DNA of 64,000 bases from Molossus alvarezi (Eukaryota > Chordata > Mammalia > Chiroptera > Molossidae). The translations under genes were made by a program, and so were the position numbers. Of this stretch, positions 24,301-33,979 are shown one piece after another. The stretch's first letter is position 1. Each line of letters opens with the position of its first letter. Where the stretch lies: assembly GCA_037176705.1 (NCBI GenBank), contig CM073887.1, forward strand, positions 84,764,348-84,828,347. The letters run 5' to 3'. Under the pieces are notes generated by a model that saw nothing but the letters and a program-made list of their open reading frames with translations, was not told the origin of the DNA and searched no databases.

Positions 24301-27214
24301 TAAAGAACTTATAAAACTCAACACCAAAAAAACAAACAATCCAATTAAACAACAGGCAAAGACCCTGAATAGACACTTCTCCAAAGAGGACATACAGAGG
24401 GCCAATAGACACATGAAAAGATACTCAACATCACTAATCATCGGAGAAATACAAATTAAGCCACAATGATATATTACCTGACACCTGTGAAAATGGCTAT
24501 CATCAATAGATCAACAAACAAGTGTTGTCAAGGATGTGGAGAAAGGGAAACCTCGAGCACTGTTGGTAGGAATGCAGATTAGTGCAACCACTGTGGAAAA
24601 CAATATGGAGTTTCCTCAAAAAATTAAAAATGGAGCCCGACCGGTGTGGCTTAGTGGTTGAGTGTCGACCCATGCACCAAGATGTCGCTGGTTCGATTCC
24701 CGGTCAGGGCATATGCCCAGGTTTTGGGCCAAGTCCCCGTGGGCGGCATGCAGGAGGTGGCCAGTTGATGTTCTCTCTCATTGATGTTTCTATCTCTCTC
24801 TCCCTCTCTCTTCCTCTTTCTCTAAAAATCAATAAAGAAAAAAAATTAAAAATAGAACTGCCTTATGACTCAGCAATTCCACTTCTGGGAATTTATCCAA
24901 GGAAACCTGAAATACTCATTCAAAAGAATATATGAACCCCTATGTTCCTTGCACTGTTATTTATAATAGCTAAGATTTGGAAGCAGCCCAAAATGTCCAT
25001 CAGTAGATGAGTGGATAAAAAAGCTGTAGTATATTTACACAATAGAATACTACTCAACCATAAAAAAGAAGGAAATCTTATCCTTTTTAACAGCATAGAT
25101 GGACTTGGAGAGAATTATGCTAAGTGAAATAAGCTATTCAGAGAAAGACAAGTACAGTAAAACTTCCATATAACAGACTAACTGAGCCAAGGGGGTGTCC
25201 ATTAAAGCCGAAAGTCTATTATATAACGTCGATTTTCCTAATGCATATGTTAAAAATTTGAAAAATTTATTTACCTGTTTTATGTATGTTGACACATTTA
25301 TGTAATTAAAATTGAGTATGTATGAAAAGTTCGCCTGGCCGGTATGGCTCAGTGGTTGAGCATCGACCCATGCACCAAGAGGTCACCAGTTCGATTACCG
25401 GTCAGGGCATATGCCCAGGTTGTGGGCCAAATTCCCAGTTGGGGGCATGCAGGAGGCGGCCAATTGATGTTCTCTCTCACCTATGTTTCTAACTCTCCCT
25501 CTCCCTTCCTCTCTCTCTAAAATTCAATAAAAAAAAAAATTTTTTTTAAGTTTAATTTCGTAGAAAAGTTTTCTATATGTATTACTGTAATTTTCTTTTA
25601 GTGAGTTCAGAGAGAAAGGAAGGGAGAGGGAGAGAGAGATAGAAACATCAATGAGAGAGAACATCGATTGGCTGCCTCCTGCATGCCCCACACTGGGGAT
25701 CGGGCCCACATCCTGGGGATGTGTCCTGACTGTGAACCGGCAACTTCTTGGTGCGTGTATCGATGCTCAGCCACTGAGCCACACCAGCCGGATAGTATTA
25801 CTGTAATTTTAAACTTATAATGAATAGGTCTAGTAAAAGGGTGCATTCACCAGTCACCTCAAATAAACAAATGCACATGGCTGGGGTGGGGCTTAGTGCA
25901 TATTGGAACATCAGTCAGCAGGTGTTAAAGCTTCTGTAGAACCAAGGCAGATGTGCTCAGTGGTTAGGATGTCAGGCTGCACACTGAGCAGTCATGAGTT
26001 TGATTCTCAGTCAAGGCCACGTACCTCAGTTGCAGGTTAAATCCCTGGCCCAGGTTGAGCCACGTGCGGGAAGCAACCAATCAATGCATCTCTCACACAT
26101 TGAAGTTTCTCTTTCTCTCTCTCCCCCTCCCTGCTTCCCTTCCACTCTCTAAAAATCAATGGAAAAATTATCCTTGGGTGAGGATTAACCAAAAAACAAA
26201 CAAACAAAAACTTGCTGCAGAAAGTCACACCACTCGACAACAGAACCAATAGAACCAGTTACCAAGTGCTGCAGCATGATCATGTGCTAATCATTCACAG
26301 AACATTGTTTATGAGCAGTGACTCTTGGGTTTAAATATATAGACTATAGCCCTGGCCAGTTTGGCTCTGCAGTTAGAGCGTCAGCCCGCGGACCAGAGAG
26401 GCCTGGGTTCGGTTCCCTCTAAGGGCACGTACCTTGGTCGCAGTTTGTCCCTGGTCCCAGTTGGGGTCGTGTGGGTGGTGACCAGTCAATGTCTCTCTCT
26501 CTCACATCAATGTTTCTCTCTCTCTATCTTCCTCCCTCTCTCCCTTCCACTCTATCCAAAGATAAATGCAAAAAAAAAAAAAAAAAAAAAGATCCTCTAG
26601 TGAGGATAAAATATATATAAATACATATATATTTGCACACACTATAGCTGTAGATATGTAATATTTATTTATGTCAGTGAAATTACTACAGTGATTTTTC
26701 CAACATATGGCTTACTTGTTAAAATTTGTTAAAAATAACAGTGGGTGAGCCCTGGCCAGTGTGGCTTGGTTGACCATTGTCCTGTTCACCAAAAGGTCTC
26801 CAGTTTCTCTCCCTCTCCCTTCCTGTCTCTCTAAAATAAATTTTTTTTTTTTTTTTTGCTGCCCTGGCCAGTTTGGCTCAGTGGTTAGAAAGTCGACTCT
26901 CATACCGAAGAGTTGCATGTTCGGTTCCCATCAAGGTCATGTACCTCGGTTGTGGTTCCATTCCGGCCCTGGTCGGGGTGGTGCAGAAGGCAACGAGTTG
27001 ATGTGTCTCTCTCACATTGATGTTTCTCTCTCTCTCTCTCTCTCACCCCCTTCCTCCCTCCCACTCTATCTTAAGATAAATGGAAAAGTATCCTCAGGTG
27101 AGGATTAAAAAAATAAATAAAAATAAAAATAGATAAATAAATAAATACAATTTTTTTTCCTCACCCGAGGACATTTTTCCATTTTTTGTTCAGGTAGAGT
27201 GGGAGGGAGAGAGA

Positions 27215-27266
<52 letters not shown>

Positions 27267-30200
27267 AACATTAACGTGAAAGGGACACATCGAGTGGCTG
27301 CCATCCGCACGACCAACCAAGGCCGGGGACAAACCGCAACCGAGGTACATGCCTTTAGCGGGAACTGAACCCGGGTCTCTCGGGACCGCAGGCCAACGCT
27401 CCAACCACTGAACCAAACTGGCCAGGGCTAAATACAATTTTTTTAAAAGGTTCCTCACCCATTGACTTTTAAAAAAATATATGTTTTTATGGATTTTTTA
27501 GAGAAAGAGGAAGGGAAAGAGAGATAGAAACATAGATGTGAGAGAGAAACATTGATCAGCCGCCTCCTGCATGCCCCCTGCTAGGGATCAAGCCTGAAAC
27601 CTGGGCATGTGCCCTGACCAGGAATTGAACTGGGACCTCTCAATCCATGGGATGACACTCAATCCACTGAGCCACACTGGCTGGATGGACAAATCTTTTT
27701 TTTTTTTCAATTTAAATAAAGAAAGGTCACCGGTTCGATTCCTGATCAGGGCATATACCCAAATTGCAGGTGTGGCCCCTAGTCGGGGTGCATATGAGAG
27801 GCAGCCAATCATGTTTCTCTCTCACATCTATGTTTCTCTCTCTGTCTGTCTCTGTCTCTTTCCCCCTTTCCCTTCTATCTAAAAGTAAAAAATAAAATAA
27901 AATAAAATAACAGTGGGCACTCTCCCTTTAGGGAGCACCCCCATGCTATTCTCTTCTCCCTCTTCTTCCTCCACACATCTCCTAAACTCCAAGGGACCCC
28001 AGGAGACTTGCAATCAGGGGAGCAATAGGCAGCAGCAGCTAATCCCAGCTAACCCCCTAAACCTGTCTCCAAGGCTCCCTTTTTTCTGACTTCCCAGTGA
28101 GCTAAAGCAGCCATGCTTAGGGCTCTCCTGTTGCTTCTTCTATGCCCTTCCTCATTTTACTGTTCTAAGTGTGTTTTTGCTGCAGTCAATAAACTCTTGT
28201 TCGCTTTTCTGCAAAAAAAAAGGGGGGGTAAATAAATGGTGATGGAAGGAGACTTGACTGGGGGTGGTGAACACACAATACAGATGATGTGTCAGAATTG
28301 TGTACCTGAAACCTATAGAATTTTGTTAACCAGTGCCACCCTAATAAATTCAATAAAAAAGGGGAAAAAAATGTGAAGGAGGTGTCCTAATCCTTGGGCA
28401 GCAGAGACCAAGGGGTGGATGGATGGTCTGAGTACATAGCTAGCTGTGTGCTTGTGTCCTAGGAGGCTAACGGCTCAGCTGATGGCTATGCTGCCATTGC
28501 CCAGGTCGACAGGCTGACACAGGAACCTGAGAGCATCCGCAAATGGAGAGAGGAGCAGAGGAAACGACTGCAAGAGCTGGGTGAGGGCAGGGCAGAGGCT
28601 GGGTTGGCTGTTTGGGACATGGTGAGAGGTGGGGAAACTTTAAGGTATATGGCCCCCACAGTGTGGAAGTTGTGTAAGGATGGGCACTGGGGGCAAAGGG
28701 AGAAGCAGCTGGGGCAGCTGTGTCCCTCATGTTCCTACTGGAAAGCTGCCACTCATTCTCCTGTTGTGGTTGCAGATGCTGCCTCCAAGGTGACAGAACA
28801 GGAGTGGCGGGAGAAGGCCAAGAAGGATCTGGAGGAGTGGAACCAGCGCCAGAGTGAACAAGTGGAAAAGAACAAGATCAACAACCGGTAATAAATGCTA
28901 TGGGGACAGGAGGGGACTATGGGGACATGAAGGGGCTATGGGGACAGGAGGGGGGCTATGGGGACAGGAGGGAGGGTATGGGAACAGGAGGGAGGGTATG
29001 GGGACAGGAGGGAGGGTATGGGAACAGGAGGGAGGGTATGGGGACAGGAGGGAGGGTATGGGGACAGGAGGGGGTTATGGGGACAGGAGGGAGGGTATGG
29101 GGACAGGAGGGAGGGTATGGGGACAGGAGGGAGCAATGGGGACAGGAGGGAGGGTATGAGGACAGGAGGGGGCTATGGGGACAGGAGGGAGGGTATGGGG
29201 ACAGGAGGGGGCTATGGGGACAGGAGGGAGCTATGGGAGGAGCATGAAAGGTCTATGGGGACATGGAGTGTTTATGGGAACATGAGGGCAGCTATGGGGG
29301 CAGTGAGAGGAGCTATAGTATATCTAGAGAATGGGTGATTTGGTGCAGGAACATAGAGAAAGGAGAAATGCCCGGGACTACTTCATTGGTTGCCTGTGGA
29401 GTTCGGAGGCCTGAACTCTGAAGAGCTGATACAGTTACACTCCCACCTCCTCACCACAACAGAGAGAAGCAAGTTCTGTACTCAGCAGGAGTCCCAGGTC
29501 CCTGGGATGTGAGCTAGACTGTACTGAGGCTCAACAGTTAGGCCTGGGCCTTCCGTGGCTAGTTAAGTGTCACAGAGAGCACAAGCCTGGCTGGGCATGA
29601 AGAACCAATCTGGGTGTGGAATTTTGTTGCTTGTAGTACTTCAACCCAGAGTGGCTACAGTACTAAAGGAAATGAGTGGCCTGTATACCTGGAATGGCAC
29701 GGGTAGGACAGTAGGTACAGTGAGCTCAGGGGCTGAAACAAAGTCAGTTGGCACCACCTTTACTGTCCCTAAGCTCTTCGTTCCTCTATGGTGCCTTCTC
29801 TTGGACACACACTCCTGGGATGGAGGTGAAGGTGGCTACCAGTAGCCCCAGGCTTCTGCTCTATTCACTTGGCAACTTCAGTGAAAATAAAATAGCCTCT
29901 TGCTCCCAGTAGCTCCAGCTAAGCCCTTGACCTGGCCCTCTTTGGTGGGGCATGGGTCAGGCCCAGTGACTGGCCCAGAGGGAAGGACTCTCTGGTGGAC
30001 CCAGCTTGGGTAATAGTCCTATTCCTTGCATTGTGCATGGAGTCATTCCTACCCAAACCACAGGGACTGAATTTGGGGCAGCCTGATCCTGCAAAGGACA
30101 ATCAGAGTGTCCTTCCTGGAAGAAGGATGAAGGCTGAGCAGGTAAAGACAGCAAATGCCACTAAACACTTTTGTGGAAATGGTCACAGAGCATTTCTGAG

Positions 30201-33200
30201 ATGCTTCCCAGCAGCCTAGACTTTGAGGCTGTGCCCTTCAAGGTACCAGGCCTGCCAGGAAGGCTACCACACTAGTGTTCAAGAAGCTGTTGCATGCCAG
30301 GCTATAGGCTGGGTACCAGGAAGACAGATGAGAAGGACCCAATTTGTATCCTCAGAGCTCAGAGAGAAACACGTGTCCAGCTGAACTCAATAGTAGGGCC
30401 TTTTCAGGAAGGCTGTGGAAGCAAGGGATGCTGTGGTGGAAGGAACCTGTGTGTCTGGGGAACTGGGCTTTGGAGGATGATTAGGAGTTCACCAGGAAAA
30501 AGAGGGCAGGGGTAGGGGAGAAAATCTAGACCAGAGGACAGAATGATAAGAAAGAAAGGACATGTGTCTGGGGCAGCAGGGAGTCAGGCAGCGGGATAGA
30601 GGTAACCTGTCTTGGGCAGACATGGGTGGTGGGGTGCCACTGAAGGCTTGTGAACAGGAGGAGTAATATGATCAGGGCTGTGTTTTAGAAAAGGCACTTG
30701 GATGGGCGGGTGAAGGATCCCTGCTCTCCTCTCTGGGCTGTGGATAGTTGCTGCACCTTCCAGAGCTGTGCTTCCTAATACCTCTTGACCTGGAGGTACT
30801 AATGCTGTCTCTCTTTCTCTTTAACCCTCTGACCGACTGTCTGTCTTGCCATCTCGTCTTCCCCCACCTAACCCTTTCCCTTAAGGATCGCTGACAAAGC
30901 ATTCTACCAGCAGCCAGATGCTGATATCATCGGCTACGTGTACGTGTGTCTCCTCTGCTCCTCTGTCTGGGGGAGCTGGAAAGGGCGAGGCCCCTGTGTA
31001 TGGCTGGCACCGTTTCTTGAGTCTCCTGCTTGTGGGGTATAAGAGTGCGGCTGGGCGAGGTGGTGGGGTGGGGCAATGACCAGAGCAGGTGAATCTCCAA
31101 TCAGTGCATCACCTCCACCACTCCAGCAAATGCTTATTGAGGCCTATTCTGCATGGAGGCAGCTTTGCTAAATCCAGGCAGAGAAGAGAAAGAATGCTCT
31201 AGACATGCCTGGGTGGGAAGGATGAATGGCAAAGCAGCCCAACTCCTTCCCAAAGAGATGCCTCTTGGGGGTGTGAGGTAGGGTGAAGAGGTCTTCTGTT
31301 GAACAAAGCAAACATTGAGTGCCAGTTGCTGGAGGTACAAAGAAGAGAACTAGGAGCACATCTCTCCCCTTCCGCTGCCCCAAATGCACTACTCCTTCTT
31401 AGAGCTTCTACCTATTTGGTCATGCCCCCTGCCCTGACCACCACAGGGCCCTCACATGTGTTTGGGGTCTAGTTGGTACTGTGACTAACCTAGAATAGAG
31501 ATGGTAGAGGTTCCCTCTCATGTCACCTCCATTGGTTGACAGCGACACCTAGGGTTGTGTTGGGGATTGTGAAGCTGAAGGAAAAAATACAGTGAAGAGT
31601 GAGGTTGGCCGGCCGAGTATTGGCGGTTCTGGCCACACTCTTGGCAGGCCTCTGATGCCGTCTGTCTGACTAAAACGTCTGTTACAGAGCCCAGGACACC
31701 CCAGAGTAACAGCCTTTCACTCCTACCTTCCATCCACTCTCCCAGCTGTTCAGTCCTTATAGGTAACTACCCAGTGCCAGTCTCTGGTCAGACAGGAATA
31801 AGACACACAAGGTCCATACCCCCAAGTTGCTCACAGTCAGGAGTATGTGATAATAAGAGCTGTGTGGAAGGACACACAAAGGTCTGGAAGCCACCTTCTG
31901 CTGTGGGAGCCAGGGCAGGTTTCAGGGATGTAGGACCTTCAGCTGAACCATAAAGTAGGAGGAGGAATGGGTAGGTGGGAAGGGTGACCAGAGGAGAAGG
32001 GCATCCTAGCTGGCAGAAGCTGCTGGGGCAAAAGTGATGAGATAGGACATAGCAGCCTGTGGCTACTGGCTGTGGAGGTGGGGATGAGCAGAGAAGTTCA
32101 GCTTGGGGCCAGCTGCAAAAATGCTTGTTGTGCCAGGCCAAGAAGCTTGAACTTGATCCTGAAGACAGCAGGGTGCCACAGGAGATTTCAAGCAGGAGAG
32201 TGGGGATGGCAGAGGGACATCAGTGCTGGGGGTGGTTAGTGCTCCTGTTGCACCCCAGAAAATGGCTTAAGGAGCATGCAAGGGAGTCCTAAAGAGGAAG
32301 TGCAGACCAGTACTTTCCAGACTTTCATGTGCCTGTGAAATACCAGAGTATCTTGTTAAAATGAGGATTCTGATTCAGTAGGACTTAGGCGAGGCCATGA
32401 TTCTGCATTTCCAAGTTCCATGGTGATGCCCATGCTGCAAGCCCACTCACAACACTTTGAGCTGCAAGGTTAGTGGGAGCCTCTTGACCCAGAAGGACAG
32501 CCCCTAGGAAAGCTTACTTTAGCCCTCTGGATATCCAACTCTGCACAGCAGTCAACATCTGCCTAAGCTTGCACACACCTGCCATCTACTTAGATTGTCA
32601 GGCCACTCAGATCACCAAGATGGGGCTGTGATCCTCACTTTACAGGTTAGGTAGTGAGCACAAGGCACATAAGCAAGATGAGTGTGGAGGGGCCAGGTCA
32701 CCTGATCATGGACCAGACAATCCTTGGCACAGCCCATGTGGACCACCTGGAGAGCTCTCCACCATCTGCCAGTGCCTGGTCATGCTTGAGATGCAAAGGG
32801 CATTTCCCAGGAGAAAGGGGGTTTTTAGGGATCGTTGATAGCCCAACAGGATAAAAACCCAGCCCTCTCCACCTAAGAATCCTTTATTGTCTTTCGCTTA
32901 ATAATGCCCACATTTAGGTTTTGTCCACTAAACTTTATTAACTATAATTTGTTTCTCCATTGTTCCTTTATCAGTGGCTTCTATACCTGTCAGCTAGAAC
33001 TTCTAATAAAAAAGCCACCAGTAGTCATCCTAAATTTACCCCAACTAAAAGCAAAGACTTAAATAAATGGAGTTCTAACACTATGACTCAATAGATAAGC
33101 TGCTCTGGGCTAAAACAAGCTCTGCCATCAATCATGCTGGGACCTGGTGGATTCTATGGCCACTACTCCACTGACGCACATGGAAGTATTGAGAGTCTGA

Positions 33201-33979
33201 CTTTGAATATCCCCTTTAACCGAGTTTTCTATGAGTGTCTGACCACAGCCCTTTTCTGGAGAACACTTGGGGTCCACAGAACATTGAGGCAATGCTAGAA
33301 CCAGGTACTTCGGTTGTGTTGTTAGTCAGTGGCTGAGGTACCACATTAGTTTCTCCACTGGCCATTAGGTGTCAGGAGCCACAGGTGGGGAACTCTTGAT
33401 GGAGAGGTAATGACCAAACAGTGCCTAGGCTGGGGCAAAGGTGGAGGAGGGATAGGAGAAAGCTTTAACTGGGGTGGCAAGGAAAGACCTCTCTGAGGAG
33501 GTGAGGCCTGCACTCAGCCCTGAATGACAAGAAGCAACAAGCCGTGAGCCGCAGGTCTGGGGGAAGAGCATTCCTGGAAGAGGTGACAAGTGCAGAGGCC
33601 CTGAGTTAGGACCAAACTAGGCTTCCTCTGATGCCAAGGCTGTTCCTGGGGCCCGAGGTCAGAGGGCACAGGGCTGGGGAGGACACCTCTGGACAAAGTA
33701 CCCCAGAGTAGGCTGGGCAAAGCAGCCTTGCTCAGTGTGGGCAGACCATCACTGATTCAGGGGCAAGGCAGACAACTCTGAGACCTCTGTCTTCTCTCCA
33801 CCTGCAGGGCATCTGAGGAGGCTTTCGTGAAGGAATCCAAGGAGGAAACCCCAGGCACAGAGTGGGAGAAAGTGGCCCAGCTGTGTGATTTCAACCCCAA
33901 GAGCAGCAAACAGTGCAAAGACGTGTCCCGCTTGCGTTCTGTGCTCATGTCCCTGAAGCAGACACCGCTGTCCCGCTAG
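12099..33979 (+). CDS. CLTB: Clathrin light chain B, six coding exons
   Basis: Joined exons 12099-12285, 15131-15177, 28463-28580, 28776-28887, 30886-30939 and 33808-33979 give 690 nt, that is 229 residues plus TAG, the same length as the human brain isoform. Every junction has GT-AG ends and the phases fit. The product is the regulatory light chain of the clathrin triskelion, acting at coated pits and vesicles. Seen: the N-terminal [14 protein letters not shown] with the serines known as CK2 sites in this family; the conserved block around residues 20-45 ([12 protein letters not shown], then [12 protein letters not shown]), which contains the acidic EED that regulates heavy-chain assembly and binds HIP1 proteins; a charged central coiled coil from about residue 93 ([17 protein letters not shown]) that binds heavy chain; and a C-terminus ending LKQTPLSR. 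The start codon opens the first ORF in a CpG island. Identification is firm; it is CLTB rather than CLTA because of this N-terminus and the 18-residue insert. Confidence 0.97.
12286..15130 (+). other. CLTB: CLTB intron 1
   Basis: Free of SINEs, unlike all other large gaps here. It holds old MIR-like stretches (about 12650-12770, 13280-13430, 14900-15000) and an L2-like stretch (13150-13240, TTTACTGAGCATCTACTGTA). No coding. Confidence 0.6.
15131..15177 (+). CDS. CLTB: CLTB coding exon 2
   Basis: A 47-nt exon between the acceptor TTTCTAG and the donor GTAAGC. Read in the phase left by exon 1 it gives [16 protein letters not shown], which matches the linker of human light chain B. It ends on a codon boundary. 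Confidence 0.94.
15899..16133 (+). mobile_element. VES SINE, nested
   Basis: Forward copy ending AAATCAATAAAGAAAAAA, inside the SINE at 15701. Confidence 0.87.
16135..16392 (+). mobile_element. VES SINE, nested
   Basis: Forward copy in the tail of the previous one; tail expanded to (GAA)n. Confidence 0.87.
16800..16900 (+). mobile_element. Old L1 3' end
   Basis: TTGTACACCTGAAACTCATA, ATATTGTATCTCAACTATAC and an A-run, the familiar tail of older mammalian L1 families. Confidence 0.6.
16920..17700. other. CLTB: CLTB intron 2, unique stretch
   Basis: Single-copy sequence with no recognised exon or repeat. Confidence 0.45.
17707..17973 (+). mobile_element. VES SINE
   Basis: Complete forward copy flanked by AATTGTTTCACAG (17689 and 17974). 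Confidence 0.92.
18234..18479 (-). mobile_element. VES SINE (GTGTGG-type)
   Basis: Complete reverse copy flanked by ATGCCCAACACTTTC (18219 and 18480). Confidence 0.92.
19431..19653 (+). mobile_element. VES SINE (GTGTGG-type), young
   Basis: Complete forward copy flanked by TCTTACATCTAG (19419 and 19654), with a long CT run. Confidence 0.93.
19930..20095 (+). repeat. MIR element
   Basis: Contains the typical order CCATGTGTCAGGCCCTA, TTTACATAACTTAACTCATT, CCCTATTTTACAGATGGG and GGGATTTGAACCAGG. Confidence 0.65.
20100..22530. other. CLTB: CLTB intron 2, unique and old-repeat stretch
   Basis: No SINE. MIR-like sequence near 20790-20890 (CAGCTCTGCCACTTCCTGGC, CCCCACCTGTAAAACG) and L2-like near 21340-21450. 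The rest is unrecognised, and its ORFs have no familiar motifs. Confidence 0.5.
22530..22850 (+). repeat. MIR element(s)
   Basis: CTGGCTCTGCCACTACTGC, TATAAAATGGGAATGAATAA, CATTTCAGATGAGAAAACTG and TTTGAACCCAGACACTCTGG follow in MIR order. Confidence 0.7.
22890..23040 (+). repeat. L2 3' end
   Basis: ATCTACTATGTGCCAGGCAC followed by ACAGCAGGGAACAAGACAGA, hallmark L2 tail sequence. Confidence 0.65.
23166..23434 (-). mobile_element. VES SINE
   Basis: Reverse copy between AGTTCTTGACATTT (23152) and AGTTTTTGACATTT (23435). Confidence 0.9.
23466..23677 (-). mobile_element. VES-related SINE with extra 3' sequence
   Basis: Reverse copy between AACTCATTTCATT at 23453 and 23678. About 40 bases at 23466-23500 lie between the target duplication and the SINE tail and are not SINE. 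Confidence 0.8.
23953..24170 (+). mobile_element. VES SINE in L1
   Basis: Forward copy; the L1 frame resumes with AAATGGGACTACATG after it. Confidence 0.87.
24635..24840 (+). mobile_element. VES SINE in L1
   Basis: Forward copy flanked by AAAAATTAAAAAT(G/A)GA (24619 and 24841). Confidence 0.9.
25332..25550 (+). mobile_element. VES SINE (GTGTGG-type)
   Basis: Forward copy with head CGCCTGGCCGGTATGGCTCA and A-tail. Confidence 0.88.
25595..25795 (-). mobile_element. VES SINE (GTGTGG-type)
   Basis: Reverse copy flanked by TATTACTGTAATTTT (25580 and 25796). Confidence 0.92.
25943..26210 (+). mobile_element. VES SINE, diverged
   Basis: Older forward copy (GCAGATGTGCTCAGTGG head) ending GGGTGAGGATTAACC. 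Confidence 0.8.
26349..26615 (+). mobile_element. VES SINE
   Basis: Forward copy with a run of about 21 A inside its 3' part before GATCCTC. Confidence 0.88.
26863..27157 (+). mobile_element. VES SINE, nested
   Basis: Forward copy ending GGTGAGGATT with an AAAT-rich tail. Confidence 0.86.
27159..27428 (-). mobile_element. VES SINE, nested, with long GA run
   Basis: Reverse copy in the tail of the previous one, flanked by TAAATACAATTTTTTT; internal (GA)n of about 38 bases. Confidence 0.9.
27470..27690 (-). mobile_element. VES SINE (GTGTGG-type), nested
   Basis: Older reverse copy ending CCACACTGGCTGG. Confidence 0.85.
27930..28212 (+). mobile_element. Possible LTR fragment
   Basis: Ends CAATAAACTCTTGTTCGC followed by an A-run, like the R/U5 part of class I endogenous retrovirus LTRs. 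Ends of an LTR are not seen. Confidence 0.35.
28230..28375 (+). mobile_element. Old L1 3' end
   Basis: GATGATGTGTCAGAATTGTG, ACCTGAAACCTATAGAATTT and AATAAATTCAATAAAA form a typical older L1 tail. Confidence 0.6.
28463..28580 (+). CDS. CLTB: CLTB coding exon 3
   Basis: 118 nt, from the acceptor TGTCCTAG to the donor GTGAGG. It starts [18 protein letters not shown] and runs into the charged helix that begins heavy-chain binding ([15 protein letters not shown]). The preceding intron 2 is about 13.3 kb, mostly filled with SINEs and older repeats. Confidence 0.95.
28776..28887 (+). CDS. CLTB: CLTB coding exon 4
   Basis: 112 nt from the acceptor GGTTGCAG to the donor GTAATA. It encodes the second half of the heavy-chain-binding coiled coil ([20 protein letters not shown], then [16 protein letters not shown]). 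The donor is weak (GTAATA, not GTAAGT or GTGAGT), and a G-rich minisatellite begins about 10 nt after the junction. Confidence 0.95.
28898..29312 (+). repeat. G-rich 20-bp minisatellite in CLTB intron 4
   Basis: About 17-20 units of GGGGACAGGAGGGAGGGTAT with variants (GGGGGCTAT, GGGGACATGAA, GGGAACAGG). It starts about 10 nt after the exon 4 donor. Each unit has four G-runs, so the coding strand and its RNA could form G-quadruplexes and bind GGG-recognising splicing factors. Confidence 0.95.
29313..30780. other. CLTB: CLTB intron 4, unique part
   Basis: No SINE and no recognised exon. The absence of young insertions around exon 5 contrasts with the rest of the window. Confidence 0.5.
30780..30885 (+). 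promoter_or_regulatory. Pyrimidine-rich splice control tract before CLTB exon 5
   Basis: Long CU-rich run with TCTCTTTCTCTT, CTGTCTGTCTTGCC and CTCGTCTTCCCCC, the type of site bound by PTB proteins, which repress neuronal exons elsewhere. The binding is inference from motif. Confidence 0.45.
30886..30939 (+). CDS. CLTB: CLTB exon 5, neuron-type 18-residue insert
   Basis: A 54-nt exon encoding [18 protein letters not shown] with split codons at both ends, so it can be skipped without changing frame (exon 4 CG joins G GCA of exon 6). In known mammalian CLTB this segment is present in the brain isoform and absent elsewhere. The acceptor is CCTTAAG and the donor GTACGT. Upstream lies a long pyrimidine tract with TCTCTTTCTCTT and CTGTCTGTCTTG. 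Confidence 0.93.
30940..32300. other. CLTB: CLTB intron 5, proximal part
   Basis: Mostly single-copy, with L2-like pieces (31130, 31780-31880). No SINE. Confidence 0.45.
31150..31155 (+). promoter_or_regulatory. TGCATG (Rbfox motif) after CLTB exon 5
   Basis: One TGCATG about 210 nt downstream of the 54-nt exon. Rbfox sites downstream of an exon usually promote its inclusion in neurons. A single hexamer can occur by chance. Confidence 0.35.
32310..32475 (+). mobile_element. MER5-like hAT remnant
   Basis: TTCCAGACTTTCATGTGCCT, TTCTGATTCAGTAGGACTTA, GATTCTGCATTTCCAAG and ACTTTGAGCTGCAAGG follow the layout of MER5/Charlie-type non-autonomous DNA transposons. Confidence 0.5.
33808..33979 (+). 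CDS. CLTB: CLTB terminal coding exon 6 (copy A)
   Basis: Follows the acceptor CACCTGCAG and codes [19 protein letters not shown] through to the C-terminus LKQTPLSR and TAG at 33977. It covers the light-chain C-terminal domain that contacts the triskelion hub. An identical exon lies at 51378-51549. Confidence 0.96.

Larger units (their letters stand above)
23820..25165 (+). mobile_element. L1 ORF2 3' fragment
   Basis: L1 C-terminal coding remains (AAACATCTTAG-like start, GGGACTACATGAAACTAAAA, TTCCACTTCTGGGAATTTAT) split by SINEs at 23953 and 24635. It is diverged from the L1 at 3577. Confidence 0.85.
25166..25940 (+). repeat. Unclassified old repeat split by two SINEs
   Basis: Segments 25166-25331, 25551-25594 and 25811-25940 read through as one sequence. 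The start CAGTAAAACTTCCATATAAC resembles the ends of Tigger/pogo-type DNA transposons, but I see no matching inverted end. Confidence 0.35.
26746..27903 (+). mobile_element. Nested SINE cluster bounded by one target duplication
   Basis: AAAATAACAGTGGG lies at 26732-26745 and 27904-27917. The outer SINE head stops at CCAAAAGGTC (26800) and its body resumes at AAAGGTCACCGGTTCG (27723). Three or four further SINEs lie between. Confidence 0.85.

Noticed and set aside
28898..29312. CRISPR-like regular repeats
   Set aside because: Units are contiguous without unique spacers and the genome is mammalian.
28854..29338. Long repetitive ORFs rich in Gly, Asp and Arg
   Set aside because: They are translations of the 20-bp minisatellite, open in all frames only because the repeat lacks stops.
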